DNA of 64,000 bases. Origin: Distichodus sexfasciatus. Its lineage: Eukaryota; Chordata; Actinopteri; Characiformes; Distichodontidae. The notes below the pieces were generated by a model. That model saw nothing but the letters and a program-made list of their open reading frames with translations. It made no database searches and had not been told where the DNA came from. The position numbers and the translations under genes were made by a program. Of this stretch, positions 35,173 through 47,620 are shown one piece after another (the stretch's first letter is position 1; each line of letters starts with the position of its first letter). The stretch is from positions 290,878 to 354,877 of the forward strand of contig JAVGVS010000410.1 in NCBI GenBank assembly GCA_032718565.1, written 5' to 3'.

Positions 35173-36627
35173 GAGAGACAAAGAGAAAGATAGAATGTTT
35201 GGGTAACTAGCTTTAGTAGCTTAGAAAGCCATATGTTTGGAGAGCGCTGGCCGAGCTCAATCTAGCTGTCATCCCCGGCTTCCTGACGGCGCGTGATAGG
35301 CTGCAGTTCTGCTACCGTGGACCCGGGAGACGCAACGCCGCGGCGGGCCGGCCCACCTCGTGGGGATCCGACCGGAGAGCGGGGTTAATAAAGGTCGGCC
35401 CCCTCAAAATAAACACGTTACAGAGCGTTTCGCCATTCAAGGCTCTTTAAAATCAACTCGCAATAAAAACTGGTCTGGGTGCAATTACCGCCGCGGCATT
35501 GGGGCATGAAATCAACCTGCTCTGGACCGCCACGTTCCCCCCACCTCCACCTTCCTTCCTTCCTTCCTTCCTCCTCCTTCCACATTCTCGCTGAGGTCTG
35601 CGTGCGATCTCGGCCTTTTTTATTTATTTTTATTTTTTAGCCCCGTCTGCTTCCTTCCCCAGCATCTAATGCCAAAGCTTGGTTCAGCAGAGTCATTCCC
35701 TCGGTGCTTAACAAGTGTTCGAGTCCACTTTATCGATCCCGGAGAGGGCGGGTTCTTCTGAGCAAAATAAATAAATAAATACAATAAAATAAATAAATAA
35801 AAGGTCAGGGGGTGGACGGGACACTGCACTTTTCTGTTTACAGGGCTTTTAAACTCTGCGACTGCACTTTTAGCGTTGCGGCGGATCGGGAGACCTGTGG
35901 GTAAAGTGGTTTTCCGGTGTGAAAAGTCCATTTTATAGGTGCTGAATGAGAGAGAATAAGCGGACCCTGTAAATAACCTCACAGATGAGACTGAACCAGA
36001 GACTTTTTCCCGGAATGTGTGAAAAAAAGTATTTTTCTTTCCTTTAAAATTTTTGCATTAAGTGCAAAATGGCGAGTGTCAAACTGCAGGAGTTTCTTAA
36101 AGATTTTCCAGCATACTTGCTACTAAATTATTCAATGTATTAACCAGCCCAAAAAGGAAAAAAAAAAAAAAACACTGTTACTTTTCCGTGGTTCCAACCG
36201 TGTAAATTGGGCTGCGTTCCTGGGTTGTCGAGGTCAGACACATACATAATTCCCATTAACCTTATTCACACCGCCCTCGCAAAACGAATCGGCCCTAACT
36301 CCGATATTACCCACAACAGCTGCTCTCAAAGTGGAACCGAAACACAACTACTCTCCGATGCGGGCCGGCTCTGCGCCATTTCCACAGCTAAAACTCTGAA
36401 ACTAAACTCTGATGATACGCCTATCGGGATAAAAACACCTGGTCCCTGATACGTCTTACTCACAGCTGACTTTAGCAAAGTTTATAATTCAGTTTAACTT
36501 TTTGGGAAATATTAAATCTTCTTCCTGTCTGTTTTGAACTCCTACTCTGTGTCACCTTGTCTGGGAGTTAGTAAAATGCTCCCAGCATCCTTGCTAGAAA
36601 CAAAAACTCTGTACTGCAACTATATAT

Positions 36628-37076
36628 TAGGGATGCACGATTCAGAAAGTCTCACCATTCGATTCGACTCCGATTCTTGGGCTCGCGATTCGATTCAAAA
36701 TCAATTCACTATTCATAAGCGATTCAAGATTGAATACATAGATGAATTTGTTTCCAGATTGCTGTTTTGAGTTACTTTTTCCCATTTGACTCTGGTGAAT
36801 CAACAAAAAAATCAGACTGTATTAAAGTTAGTTCATTAAATGTAATGCATATGTTACACATATTCCCTTCATGCTCACGCAAAGGAGGTCTATCTGTGCA
36901 GACTTCGACACTTCGACATCTATAGGACTGGCGAGCTGAACTCGTGTCGGGAAAAAAAGTAAACTAGTGCCATTACGCTAGTTGAAAAATCTGAATAGAT
37001 ATTTTTGGAATGTATGAATCGGTTTTGAATCGACAGAGAAAGAATCGTTTCGATTCGAATCTTTTGCACACCCCCA
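36628..37076. mobile_element. hAT-like non-autonomous DNA element, second copy type
   Basis: It starts TAGGGATGCACGATTC and ends in GATTCGAATC...TTTTGCACACCCCCA. Both ends are rich in GATTCG/CGAATC and form an imperfect inverted repeat. The flanks CTATATAT (36620-36627) and CTATATAG (37077-37084) match at 7 of 8 positions, a good hAT-type target duplication. No transposase is present. It shares the TAGGGATGC start with the element at 330 but not the interior. Confidence 0.65.
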
Positions 37077-37084
37077 CTATATAG

Positions 37085-37282
37085 CTAGTAGTTTTGTGCA
37101 TATTTACTGTTACAGTTTATAGTATTTTTCTATGTACAGTATTTCTAATCTCTTCATTTCTGATTTCTATTTTAATTTTGCAGTCTTAGAAACAATCAGG
37201 GTTATTTTCACTACATTGTTGTGTAACCTTTATATATTTCCACTGTATTATTAGTGGCAAATAAAGAATCTTGAATCTTGAA
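37085..37282 (+). mobile_element. LINE 3' tail fragment
   Basis: An AT-rich segment ends in AATAAAGAATCTTGAATCTTGAA, a 3' terminus with a short tandem repeat of the kind seen on non-LTR retrotransposons in fish. No reverse transcriptase remains. The family is not identified and the left boundary is arbitrary. Confidence 0.4.
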
Positions 37283-37429
37283 AGAATCAGCAAGTGATCT
37301 GAAGTGAGGCTTCAGATCACAGTGATACTGCAGTGATACTGTGGTCTGATTAATAGTGATCTGAATGACAGTACGTGTGTGTGTGTGCGTGGAGAGCGAG
37401 GTGGGGGCAGATGAATTGCCCTGGGTTTG

Positions 37430-38100
37430 AGCGCTTGTGATTTGCAGTAATGAGGTCTTTACATTAAACTTTAATTTACACGCGCCATGTCAGTGAGTGG
37501 CAAATCAAATCAGGGCCTTCAAAAGAAGGGCCTTAATAGAGGCGGTTAGCTTTTCAGGCTTGTCAATTAATGAACGCCGGGCCGAGCTGAGCAGACAATG
37601 CCGGTTATAGATTTAAAGATTACCGCTGGCAATTCACCTCGGCCGCTGATTGGCAGAGAATGGAATTTAGAGGCTGCGCTTTCCGACGGGCAGATTTGAT
37701 AAAACTGATTATTATATTTATGAGAAATCTTTTTCTCGACAACCTTTTCTCCTCTCTTGGATATATATACAGTATATGTGTGTGTGTGTGTGTGTTTTAT
37801 CCCCTCTGCTGGCAGCATCCTCTCCTCGGTGCCTGGGCGCTGCCAAGCAGCCCACCAGCCCCCCGCATTAACATTGCCAGAGCGATCTCCAGGAGCGTGC
37901 AGAAGAACGAGAGGCCGAGCAGATGTGTGTGGCGAGCGATGGATGTGCGCACCTCGTAAACGTGGGCCCCCGCATTGTAAGGGCCGGGGGCCAGCTTGGC
38001 CTTTGTGTGTGTGTGTCAGTGCCCGGCATACCGAGCTTCGGGGCGCTGCCATTCCTTGCCATCTGGCCCCCAAAAGCTTCATTAAAGATACATGAGCGAG
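37430..38100. promoter_or_regulatory. CNE-like block 7
   Basis: TTTACATTAAACTTTAATTT, TTGTCAATTAATGAACG, TAGATTTAAAGATTACCG and GATAAAACTGATTATTATAT. It is interrupted by a short GT repeat near 37780. Confidence 0.4.
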
Positions 38101-38429
38101 GCCTTACGAGGAACAGGTGCTATTGTTCGTCCCTAAAGACCTGGCCGGGAGAGGATGTAACGCGGCGTACTCGAGGAAGAGCATCTGTACCGATCAGTCA
38201 GGACGCCGAGCTGGCTGTCTTCATAACCCGCTCCGACACTACACTACACCCCACCCCACGCTCATTCCTGCCCATGTGAAAGAGGAGGGGGGAGAGAGGG
38301 AGGGAGCGAGACACATGCACACAAACACGGAAGAGAGAGAAAGCACAGGTACTGACCGAAAAACGACAGAGGAAAACACAGATGAGGGTAAGACAGGGAA
38401 AGGGCATGGCCTGAGCAAGAGGCACATAA

Positions 38430-39290
38430 AGGAGAGACACGAAAAGAGAAAGAGAGAGAGAAGAGTAGAAAAGTGAGTTTAAAATATGGACAGAAAATAG
38501 AAAAGGAAAATGAGATATAAAACAGAAACAAACAAGAAAAATTAAAGGCAAAAAGAAGAGAGTGAGAGAGAGAACATAGAGAGAGAAAGACGCATTGAGA
38601 CATGGACAGGGAGAGAGAGAGACAGAAGAGAGAACGAAGTGAACGGAGAAAACAGATGGATCGAGAGACAGAGAGAGAGAAAAACCAAGAAGACACACAA
38701 ACAGAAGACACAGCAGAGAGACACATATAGCAGAAAAAACATAAAGGGAGACAAAAGACAAAATTGGAGGAAGAGAGTCAGAAAGATAGAAGAGAGAGAG
38801 AGAGAGAGAGAGAAGACAAAAAAGAGACCGCGAGGCTCATAAAGAAGGGCCGTGGACAGAGAGAAAGTGAATGGAGAAAAGTGAGAGCGTGAGAGTTGGA
38901 AAGAGAGAGTCAGACAGACTGAGAAGAACGAAAGAGATAAAAGAAAGAGACGTAAAGCCAGACCAAGAAAGTAGACCAAAAAAAAGACATAAAAGAGAAG
39001 CAACTGTGATATTGAGAGAAAAGAGATAGAAACAGACAGACAGACAGACAAAAAAGGAGAGAGAGAGAGAGAGAGAGAGAGAAACAGATTGAGGGCAAAA
39101 AGAAAAGAGAGAGAGAAGGAGAAACAGAAGGTGAAACAGAGTGGACGAAAAGGGACTACAGAAAAAGAGACAAATTCTACAGCAGAGATACGGTAAAAGA
39201 GAAAAGAAACAGAATGAAAGAAACAGAAAGAGAGAAGAAAGACAGAGATGGGGGCGGGGAAAGAGAGGAAGAAGACAGAGAGGAGGTAAA
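38430..39290. repeat. polypurine tract of about 0.9 kb
   Basis: The plus strand is almost entirely A and G, with GAGAGA, GAAAAGAGA and AGACAGA words and scattered single pyrimidines. The long minus-strand frames across it (rich in S, L, F and C) exist only because CT-rich sequence contains few stops. Confidence 0.9.
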
Positions 39291-39849
39291 CCTTCCATAC
39301 ATCATCAGTCCGCAGCAGCTGAGGATGTCCACCAATCTACAATCTGTCTCGCTGTCAGAAACACACAGCCCCACCAACGACTCAACTGCCCTCAGCTGTT
39401 CTGGGAGCAGCTCTTTTTTTTACGAGATCTCAATCAGCTGAGCGCCGGCACCTAGCGGACCTCACCGCCGGCCCGCCGAGTCGGGGGTGGGAAGAAACGA
39501 GCGAGGCTTTGCGAGGAGGTGAAGGAGGAGTAGGAGTGGGCGAGGGGCCGAGGGGGCGGTTTGCGAGTGAGCTTTGAGTAAATAGGGAGCTATGGATTAA
39601 TCAATGTTGTTAGTGGAACTGTCCACATCAGCACTTACATTCCGTAATGCTTTACAACAGCTGCTAATCCTAAGGTCAGACAGCGCGGCCGGCCAACGCT
39701 AGCTCGCCGCGGATTACCGTCAGCCCCGTGGTGACCGCGCATGTGTGTGTGTGTGTGTGGATGCATGTAAAACTGTATATTTAAATGTACAGCATCTGTA
39801 CGAGTGCATGTCAGGGGGACATTTGGGGTGGACGCACGCGTGCCCTCGT

Positions 39850-40270
39850 CCTCTTCTTTTTGCCTTCATACAGTTTTCGTTATCCCTTTATTCTGTCTTT
39901 CAGTCCCTGCCTCAGAACTTGCCGGAATTTCTTTCTTTCTTTCTTTTTCTTTCTTTCCTTCTTTCTATCGATCTATCCTCACTCTCTTTCCGTCTCTATT
40001 TCTTCTGATTCAAAGTCTGTTTATCTCTCTTTCCAACTCTTACTCGGTCTTTCTCTCTCCGTTTTTTCTCTCACTTTTTTGTCACCTCACTGTATGAGTC
40101 TAAGCCTCTCTCTCTCTCTCTCTCTCTGTCTCTCGCTCTCTCATTTTTAGTGACATCTTTAGTTCATGTTCTTTCTCTATCTCTCTTCTCCAAGTGCCCT
40201 CTATCTTTTGGCATTTTTTCTCTTCTCGTCTTCATCTGTCTATCTGTCGCTCTTTCCTTTCCTCTATCTA
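39850..40270. repeat. pyrimidine-rich tract
   Basis: The sequence is rich in CTTTCTTTC, TCTCTCTC and CTATCTATC words, and is the strand-opposite counterpart of the nearby purine tract. It is low complexity with no coding content. Confidence 0.85.
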
Positions 40271-43200
40271 CAACTCAAACAATAAAACAGAAGCAATCCA
40301 GGTAATAAACTGCGAGTACATTTTCCGTACTTTTACAGATTTACACCAACAGTATCTATGCATGTGTGTGTGTGTGTGTCCATTCGTGGCTGCACGCGAG
40401 CGTCAAAACCGCCGTCGCTCTTCGCAAGCGTCGAAGGGGACATGGAGATGTACAAGCCATTACGCCGCTCAATTCGGGCCCTGTCGGCGCCGATGCTGCT
40501 CGCTGTCTTTTAAAATGCTCCGGCCAGGCCCGAGAGACGTTCCCCCTCTACTCCAAACCCCTTAACATGAAAACACGGTTTGATCCGCGGCTCACGTGGC
40601 TCCAGGACACGGGGACACGGCTCCTTCTTGAAAACCTGAGAAAAGTGTATGTGTGGGCGTGCGTGTGCGTCTGTGTGTGTGAGCGTTGAGGGGGAGGAGG
40701 ACTGTTTTAACATGTCCAAAATGCCTTTCGGTGTTGACAAGGGGAGACAGCGAGGACGGCAACGGTTTCTTTTGGAGCTGAAAGAAAAAAAAAAAAAAAA
40801 ACGATGACGAAGGCGCCGCACGTACCGATGGCTAGTGCCCGCAGGTTAAAGTAAACACTCAAAACGAGGTAGCGTAGTGGCTGAAGGGACGCGACTTCCC
40901 AGAGGCTAAACCGCCATCCACCAGTTTCGGAGAAGTGGCGTTAAGTGCATTTAAGTCGTTTCTTTTTAACACGTTTGCAAGGGCATTAGCACGCGGCTTG
41001 TGGAAAAAGGGGTAAAAACTCCCAAAAAGGGGAAGGCGGGAGTTAATTTTAGCCCAAGAGAAAGGGCTTTTAGCTGCTACTGCAAGCGCAGATTCTTTCA
41101 TTCCCGCCACAGCCCCCGCGCTTGTGAAAGCAAACCACCTTAGGGGATCCATTTCTGAGGCGCGGCGATTCCAGAGGAGCCGGTAACCGAGCTCGGCTCT
41201 TGCGGCGAGCGCCCGTACGAACGCGCACGGTCCGAACGTTCTGGACGCTGGCGAATGGAGAGAGAGAGAGAGGGAGAAAAAGTGAGAACTTGAAGGGAGA
41301 CTTGGAAGTCCATTGGTTATTTGGTTCTGCGGAGGTCAATTCATAAAACAATCCCACAGATCCCCGAGCACACATTAGCCCCGCGTCACAGGTCGTTTAT
41401 CAGTTAGTCGGCCCTCTCACGTGACTCTGCTGTGGATCTAAGCTCAAATACAGACACACACACACACACACAGGGTTGATATCAACGTGGCGGATGTATT
41501 CTGCTGCCGTTTCAGTCCCCGATGGCAATCGGCCGGCGCGGATCGATAGGGCTGAGTGGGACTTTGATCCCCTCAGCCTTCTGTCAGCACAGGGGCCGGA
41601 ATTAAGCCCGTCCCCACTCCCCCTCCCCCCCCACCCCGCCTCTGTGCGGCAAACTAAACTCATTGTTCTTGTCTTGCAAAACCCACGAGGGGGAAGAGGC
41701 CAGGTCCGGCCCCGATACGGGAGGCCTTTCCGTCTGCGTCGCGGCTCCAGACTCGGCCACAAAGGGGCTTTGTGCAGCCCGAGCCCCCTTTTTTCGGGGA
41801 GCTTATCAAGTTTGGGAGGAGGGCTGGATATTTTCAGAGTGACAGGTAAAAGATTAACATCTCAGAGAGCGGAGCCACGCTCCCACATGTGCTCTCGTAG
41901 GATTGGGAAAGGAACGGTAAAATTCGGGAAAAAAGGGATTGCGAAGTCTGAAACGAGTGTTTGCTCCTAGATAGGCGCCACCGACCGGCCAACAAAAAAG
42001 CACGGAGCAACAGAGGCTAATGGGCACTGCCGTCAACATGTGTGTATTTGTGTGTGTGTGTGTGTGTGTGTAAGGGGCAAGGTGTACGGAAACCAGACAC
42101 CGCCCCTGCTCACTCCCGGCTGGTCTGGAGGAATAACCAATAGACGACTTCTTGTTCCGGCTAATTCCTTACACACTGCAACAAGCGCTCTTGGAAAAGT
42201 GCCATTTCAATATGTCTATATTAAGTCGCGGAGCCGTTAAAAGGCGGGACGGCTCTTTTTTTTTTTTTTTTTTACCCCCTTCACACCAGCCGAGCCGACT
42301 CTCTCTTTCCCGGAGCAGGGTGCGCTTGGCCGTGAACGACCTTGCATTACTCAAGCGAGCGAGCAAGCTTTTAACGTCGGCCCGGCCTCTCGCGGCCAAA
42401 GCCAATGCGGCAGCGGCGGGCGCTCCCTCTCTTCATCAAAACACATTCAGCAAAATTTAATTCGCCGAGGATTAAACGAGCGGCGCTATCTGAAGGAATG
42501 TTACGAGTGGCCGCTTTGTGCTGACATTGCCGAATTAGCAAATTAGCAAAGTACAAAGACGGTAAGGGGGAGGTGGGGGACGGAGGAGGAGGAGGAGGAG
42601 GTGGTAATCCCAAAAGGGGGGGCGGCGGTGAAATGTGATCAGTGTGTGTTCAACAGAAATGTGTACTTAAGGCGAATTCTTGTACCAGCCTTCCAAAAAA
42701 AAGAAAAAGAAGCTAAAATGTAATTTAAGTTTGTAAATATTTCAGGCAATTAGGTTTGTATTGCATATAAGATATCAAAGGCGAGCCCGAGGCTTTGCGT
42801 TCTTCTTCGGAGCCGATCGCCCTCCTTTCTCTCTTCCTCCTCCTCCGTCCGTCTTCTTCCTCAAACCTTCCCTCAATGTTTGTTTTTGTTTTCTTGTTCC
42901 ATTGCCACGTTAGCTAGAACGTCAGCTCAATCTAGGAATTTCACGTTCTGTTTTTTTTGGGGGGGGGGTGTGTGCAGGGGGTGGGGGTGGAATCAAGGAC
43001 GAAGCCCGTGAGGATTCGCTCAAACGGCATGGGTAATGAGGGAAGAAGGGAACAGACGTAAACAAATCCACAAGTGAGTCTGGGGCCAACATCATTATCC
43101 CTGAAGATAACGTCCCAGATGTATGGAGAGGGGCTCGGGCGTAATGCGCTCCGGAGCCCTTTGGGATGATGGAGCGGACCTAAAGAGGAGGCCAGCTGAC

Positions 43201-45208
43201 GGTTAGACGCGGAGACGGAGCTGGCAGCCGGACGCAGCGCCGGGAGCTTTGGTCCAGATGGGAATGCTGCGCAGAATTCCAGATTATTCACCTCCGGCTG
43301 CTGTCGCTCTTGTGTGGAGGACATGGTCGTGTCACTACTTTAGAGGTGACAAACATTTTAGGGGATTAAAAGTAGAGGAATAAAAATTGTGGAAAAGTTT
43401 TGACAAAAGTTTCTTTGCATTACACTTAGAAAATTATACAATTTATACAATTATAAAGGTTATTTTTGGTTTTATTTAAGGGAACTGGCAAGAAAAATGC
43501 ATAAAGAAGACTGTGGTATTGTGAATAAAGAAGAAAATGACGTTAAAATCTACAAAACAACTCCATCAAAGCTGTGCTGACTTAAAGAAGTCATGTACAA
43601 AAGTTTAAAAATACATGTTTTTCCAGATTAAACGTCATTTTTGAGATTACACATTTTTTAAAAATGCTTTCTGTTTATTTTTTTGATATATATAACATTA
43701 TTAGCAGCGTCCCAGCTTTACATTTCTCCACATGTTGAATGCCATCAAATGGCAGCCCAAATATTATCGCCCAGGCGGTCTCAGAGCCTCCGGGACCCCA
43801 ATGAAGAAATGTTCCGGGTCTAGGACGGGCAGCAGGAGCAGAAGGGGTGGGGGGAATTGTGGAGGAGAACTGGAGTCAGGCCACCCCCCCACCCCTTAAT
43901 CTAATAATGGAGGCGCACAGAGAGGAGCTGGGCCGGCGTTTCCTCTTTTTCCTGTGGTCCGGACAGAGACTGAGCCAGTGTCTTCACAATCGCCTCCCAG
44001 CAGCTGTGGCCGGGGCTAGAACAACAGAGGCTACACTGTTGTCCGGCAGAAAGCTGAGATTGTTGCGCCCGAGACTTTATTGCAGGCACATGAGCGCGGC
44101 GGAGACTCAAAAACGCGCTCGAATGTCATGTGCACACCCAGTGACGAGCCAGGATAATTATAAAGAGAGGAGGGGGAAGGAAAAAAGAGGAAGAAGAAGA
44201 AGAAGGGTGAGAGAAAAAGAGCGAGAGAGAGAGGAGGAGGAGGGAGAGGGGGTAGAAAAAGACAACAACAATTCAGTGTCTATGAAAAACGGAGGAAGGA
44301 CAAAACAGCCCATTCATTGTGTTCCGCAGGGAATGCTTGGACTCTCCTCCGGCCCGTCCGAAAAAACAAAGCGGCCCTTTTTTTGCGCCACGAAGCGCAG
44401 GGGCTGAATGCTTTGCTTTGCCACCCTAGCCCTAAGAAAACACGGGCCCCCTTTCTACACCGCCGGCTGGCCGCACACAGTAGAGACTATTAATGCCTCG
44501 AACCCCCCCCCTTCCTTCTCCTCGTCCATCCGTGTGTGTGTGTGTAGAAGGCTGAGGGCCGTGCTAAAAAGCCAACGCAAAGACAAAACAGTTTGCTCAA
44601 CATTAACAAGGAAAACACAGGCCCGGCCCGGGAGGGCGGAGGAAACCGCGTCCACATCACACTAGAGGATGTGTTCTCCTCCAACCGATATTTTTTTCGC
44701 CATTTTCACCACCCCGAACTGGGAAAAACAGCCCCGTCTGGGAGGGTTTGTCAAAGGAAAGAGCCAGAGAAGGGTCCAGACAGGTGTGCCGTGCGTTTTT
44801 GAGATTCTGAGACCGACGCGGGGCACAAAGCGGACGCTTCGTATTGCGATCCCAACGGGTTTCGGCAGTTTAACGGCGAGCTGCGGGCAGTGGTTTTCTC
44901 GTTAATTGGCGACGTCACCTCCGTCGGCAGGTGCGGCGATATGCGCGCATAACATTACCGACTCGCCGTGCAGGCTGGGAAAACCCCTCAGGTAACTCAT
45001 TTGAGCCACGCCCAGGTGAGAGTTTTGCACGTCGCAACTGTTCATGTGACAGTCACGGGCTCCGAGCGCGTTCATTAGAGCAGCTTAGCTGCAGAGGTGT
45101 CGGAACACAATGCTCTGCCGGTAATTAGCGGGCCGCGGCTGACGACCCTGTCTTGATCTGCCTTTTTTTTGTGTTTACGCTAGGTAGGCTGCTATGAAGA
45201 CGCCTCAG

Positions 45209-45390
45209 TAAATGCTTTAAGGCTTTCTGTATTTTATCAGAAGTCATTATCCAGAGAGACTTGCTTCATCTAATTACAGAGGCAGTCTCCCTGGAGCAAC
45301 TTGGGGTTAAAGGTCTTGCGTAGGGGACTCAGAGGTGGTCGTTCCGTCAAGAGGATAGAGCTGGATTTGAACCTTCACCCTCCACAGTTG
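45209..45390 (-). mobile_element. second SINE type, reverse orientation
   Basis: Read on the plus strand it runs TCATTATCCAGAGAGACTTG, then GGGGTTAAAGGTCTTGCG, then GATTTGAACC. This is the reverse complement of a fish tRNA-derived SINE with the GACCTTTAACCCC and CTCTGGATAA tail. It abuts the forward SINE at 45391. Confidence 0.65.
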
Positions 45391-45619
45391 GCAGTTGGTG
45401 GCATAACGGCGGGCCCCGTGATCAGAAGGTCGCAGGTTCGAATCTGGTCGGTAATGTTACCACTGAGGTACTGATGAGCAAGGTACCGTCCCCAAGCACT
45501 GCTCCCCGGGCGCCTGTTAGCTGCCCACTGCTCCTCCGCGGATGGGTTAAATGCACATTTCGTTGTAATGCACTGTATGCTGCGCTGTGGTGTGTTCACA
45601 ATGACAAATACTCACTCAC
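45391..45619 (+). mobile_element. tRNA-derived SINE, copy 2
   Basis: The A-box-like GCAGTTGGTGGCATAACGG, B box GGTTCGAATC, core CACTGCTCCCCGGGCGCC and tail CACAATGACAAATACTCACT are all present. It lies immediately after a reverse-oriented copy of another SINE type. Confidence 0.8.
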
Positions 45620-45682
45620 ATGCGAGGAACGTACCACTAAGCCACGATCACAACAATGCTACAGCACCTCGTTCTTTTATTT

Positions 45683-46324
45683 GTGACCCTCCACGGCAAA
45701 ACCAGTCGCTTGTTGCAAATTTTCAAAATTGAGTTATTATGTTTTCATGGAAGGGCATAAATCAACCTTCAAAACGACACCTACATCGAATGAATCGGAC
45801 GACATAAGACTCAGATATCAACATTCAAAGGAGTCGGGTTTCTCCTGTCACGCCAAGTGAGAAACGGAGAAATCTGCCTTTGAAGTTGACTATCGCCGTA
45901 GCACTCACAGACGCTTGGTGCGGTTGCGGCTACGTTTGCGTTTACGGTAGCCTACGCTGCATTCACAGCCACACGGATAGCCTACCTGCGTTAGGTTAAC
46001 TGAACTCGGGAGACGAAGATGGATTCCGGAGAAATATCTTCACGCTAGTCAACGAGTGGATTTACCGTAAATATTGAAGTAGAGCGGTCAAAACAGAAAC
46101 TTTTAACATTCTGCTGGAATTGAATTCCTCACCTCAAGAAAGTCACATTTTTAGGATGGAAAGGGTAAGTTTTTCAGCCAAATTGATTCATAACAGTACG
46201 GTATAGACCTAGCACTGTTTCAAAACACTAAAAACAAAAAATCCAAAATTTTACCCCACGCAACATAAACGCTCGTTTTTCTCGGAAACCTCCGTTGCGA
46301 CTGGTTTTGCTGTGCAGAGTCACA
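45683..46324. mobile_element. non-autonomous TIR element, TGTGAC type
   Basis: Inverted ends of about 30 bp: GTGACCCTCCACGGCAAAAC then CAGTCGCTTG on the left, against GCGACTGGTTTTGCTGTGC then AGAGTCACA on the right. The interior is about 580 bp without a supported frame. Superfamily unassigned. Confidence 0.65.
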
Positions 46325-46559
46325 TTTGCACTTTCTGGTTTGATGCTAAACTGCTTTCCGCTGTCCCTGTACAATGACACTTTGAACTGAATCTAATCCC
46401 TTTCAGCTAAACTCCCAACAACAACAGCAGAAATCGGGACATTCCATGATCATATGTGGGAAAAAAAAATCTATCCACAAACACAGGCCAGGGCCCGGCC
46501 AGGCCAGAGAGGCTCCTGTTTATATTCGTAATACCCGAATATGTTTGAACAGACCGACG

Positions 46560-47620
46560 ACATTATCCGTTCCGCCTCCATCCACTTAGCTTAATTTCAA
46601 AACCATCACGGCCCTTTGCTGAGGTTGTAGCTATTAGGCCCATTTTTGTGCATCATTAAGTTTAACAGAGGGGCCGGCGCGAGCTTTATTGTTCCGACTG
46701 CACGCGACTTTATTTTAACGTCAGCAGTTATTCTGCTTCCTGACAAGAAGTCACATTTCATAACTAATTAAATTGATCTCACCCCCCCACCCCACCACCA
46801 CCACCACCATCACGCTCTAACCCTCTCAATACAACACCCCCCTTTCGCCTCCTTCTCTCACCCGACTCTCCAACCAAGCACACTAAATGGAATTATTTGT
46901 ATCCGAGTGTCAATATATTAAATCAAAGGGGGCTAATGAGTCGGGTCACTGAATTCTTTCATCTCTGCTCTCGCATGTTGGGATCTTCATCAGCTAAAGT
47001 CTCCCTCTAAATGGAGGATGAGCGTGGTTCAAGCGCCGCTACACTGGGCTCCAGCCAAGTGCGTTTGATGAGACTGTTATGGCCTTAATCCCGCTAGCAG
47101 AAAATCTAGTGTACTGCGCTCGGTTAAAAAAAGAAAAAGAAAAAGGAAAGCTGTGCAAATAGCGCTCACACACACACACACACACACACACTTCCACAGT
47201 CATTTCCTTCCTTATTACACTCTATTTGCCTGGCAGACAATGCTAATTGGCAACACATTCTTTTTTTGCCGAGCGGCTTGTTTATCTGCATTGTTGATGC
47301 GTGAATGAGACTTTAGCATAAGAGATCACAAGGGTGTCGGGAGACAACAGAAATCGTCTAACAAGAGGCAAATTAGGAGCGTTATCTTTGTTCAATTACC
47401 CACCCCCTATATTTATCTAAAAAAAAAAAAAAAGAACTAAATAATTCACCATTATATCGCGCCTGGTGAATTTGAGGGAGCTTAATGAAATATTGGTTGT
47501 AATCGCTGTACGGTGAATTAAAAAGGCAAACCAAATTGCTCGGGGCTAAAGACAAAGCCGCGGTAATTAGCTTCATCTGGAGAGGCTGAATAATAGAGCC
47601 GCGACACCAGGCGAGGAAGA
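46560..47620. promoter_or_regulatory. CNE-like block 8
   Basis: TTATTTTAACGTCAGCAG, CTAATTAAATTGATC, CAATATATTAAATCAAAGGG, ACAATGCTAATTGGC and GGTAATTAGCTTCATC. CA repeats at 47168-47190 divide it. Confidence 0.38.

Noticed and set aside
38198..39298. Long minus-strand frames rich in S, L, F and C (up to 187 codons).
   Set aside because: They lie in the GA/CT tract. CT-rich sequence lacks stops in all frames, and there is no domain or splice structure.
42941..43324. A 127-codon minus-strand frame starting MSSTQERQQPEVNN, which could be imagined as an alternative sox6 first exon.
   Set aside because: No similarity to a SOX6 N-terminus that I recognise. It would need promoter or cDNA evidence.
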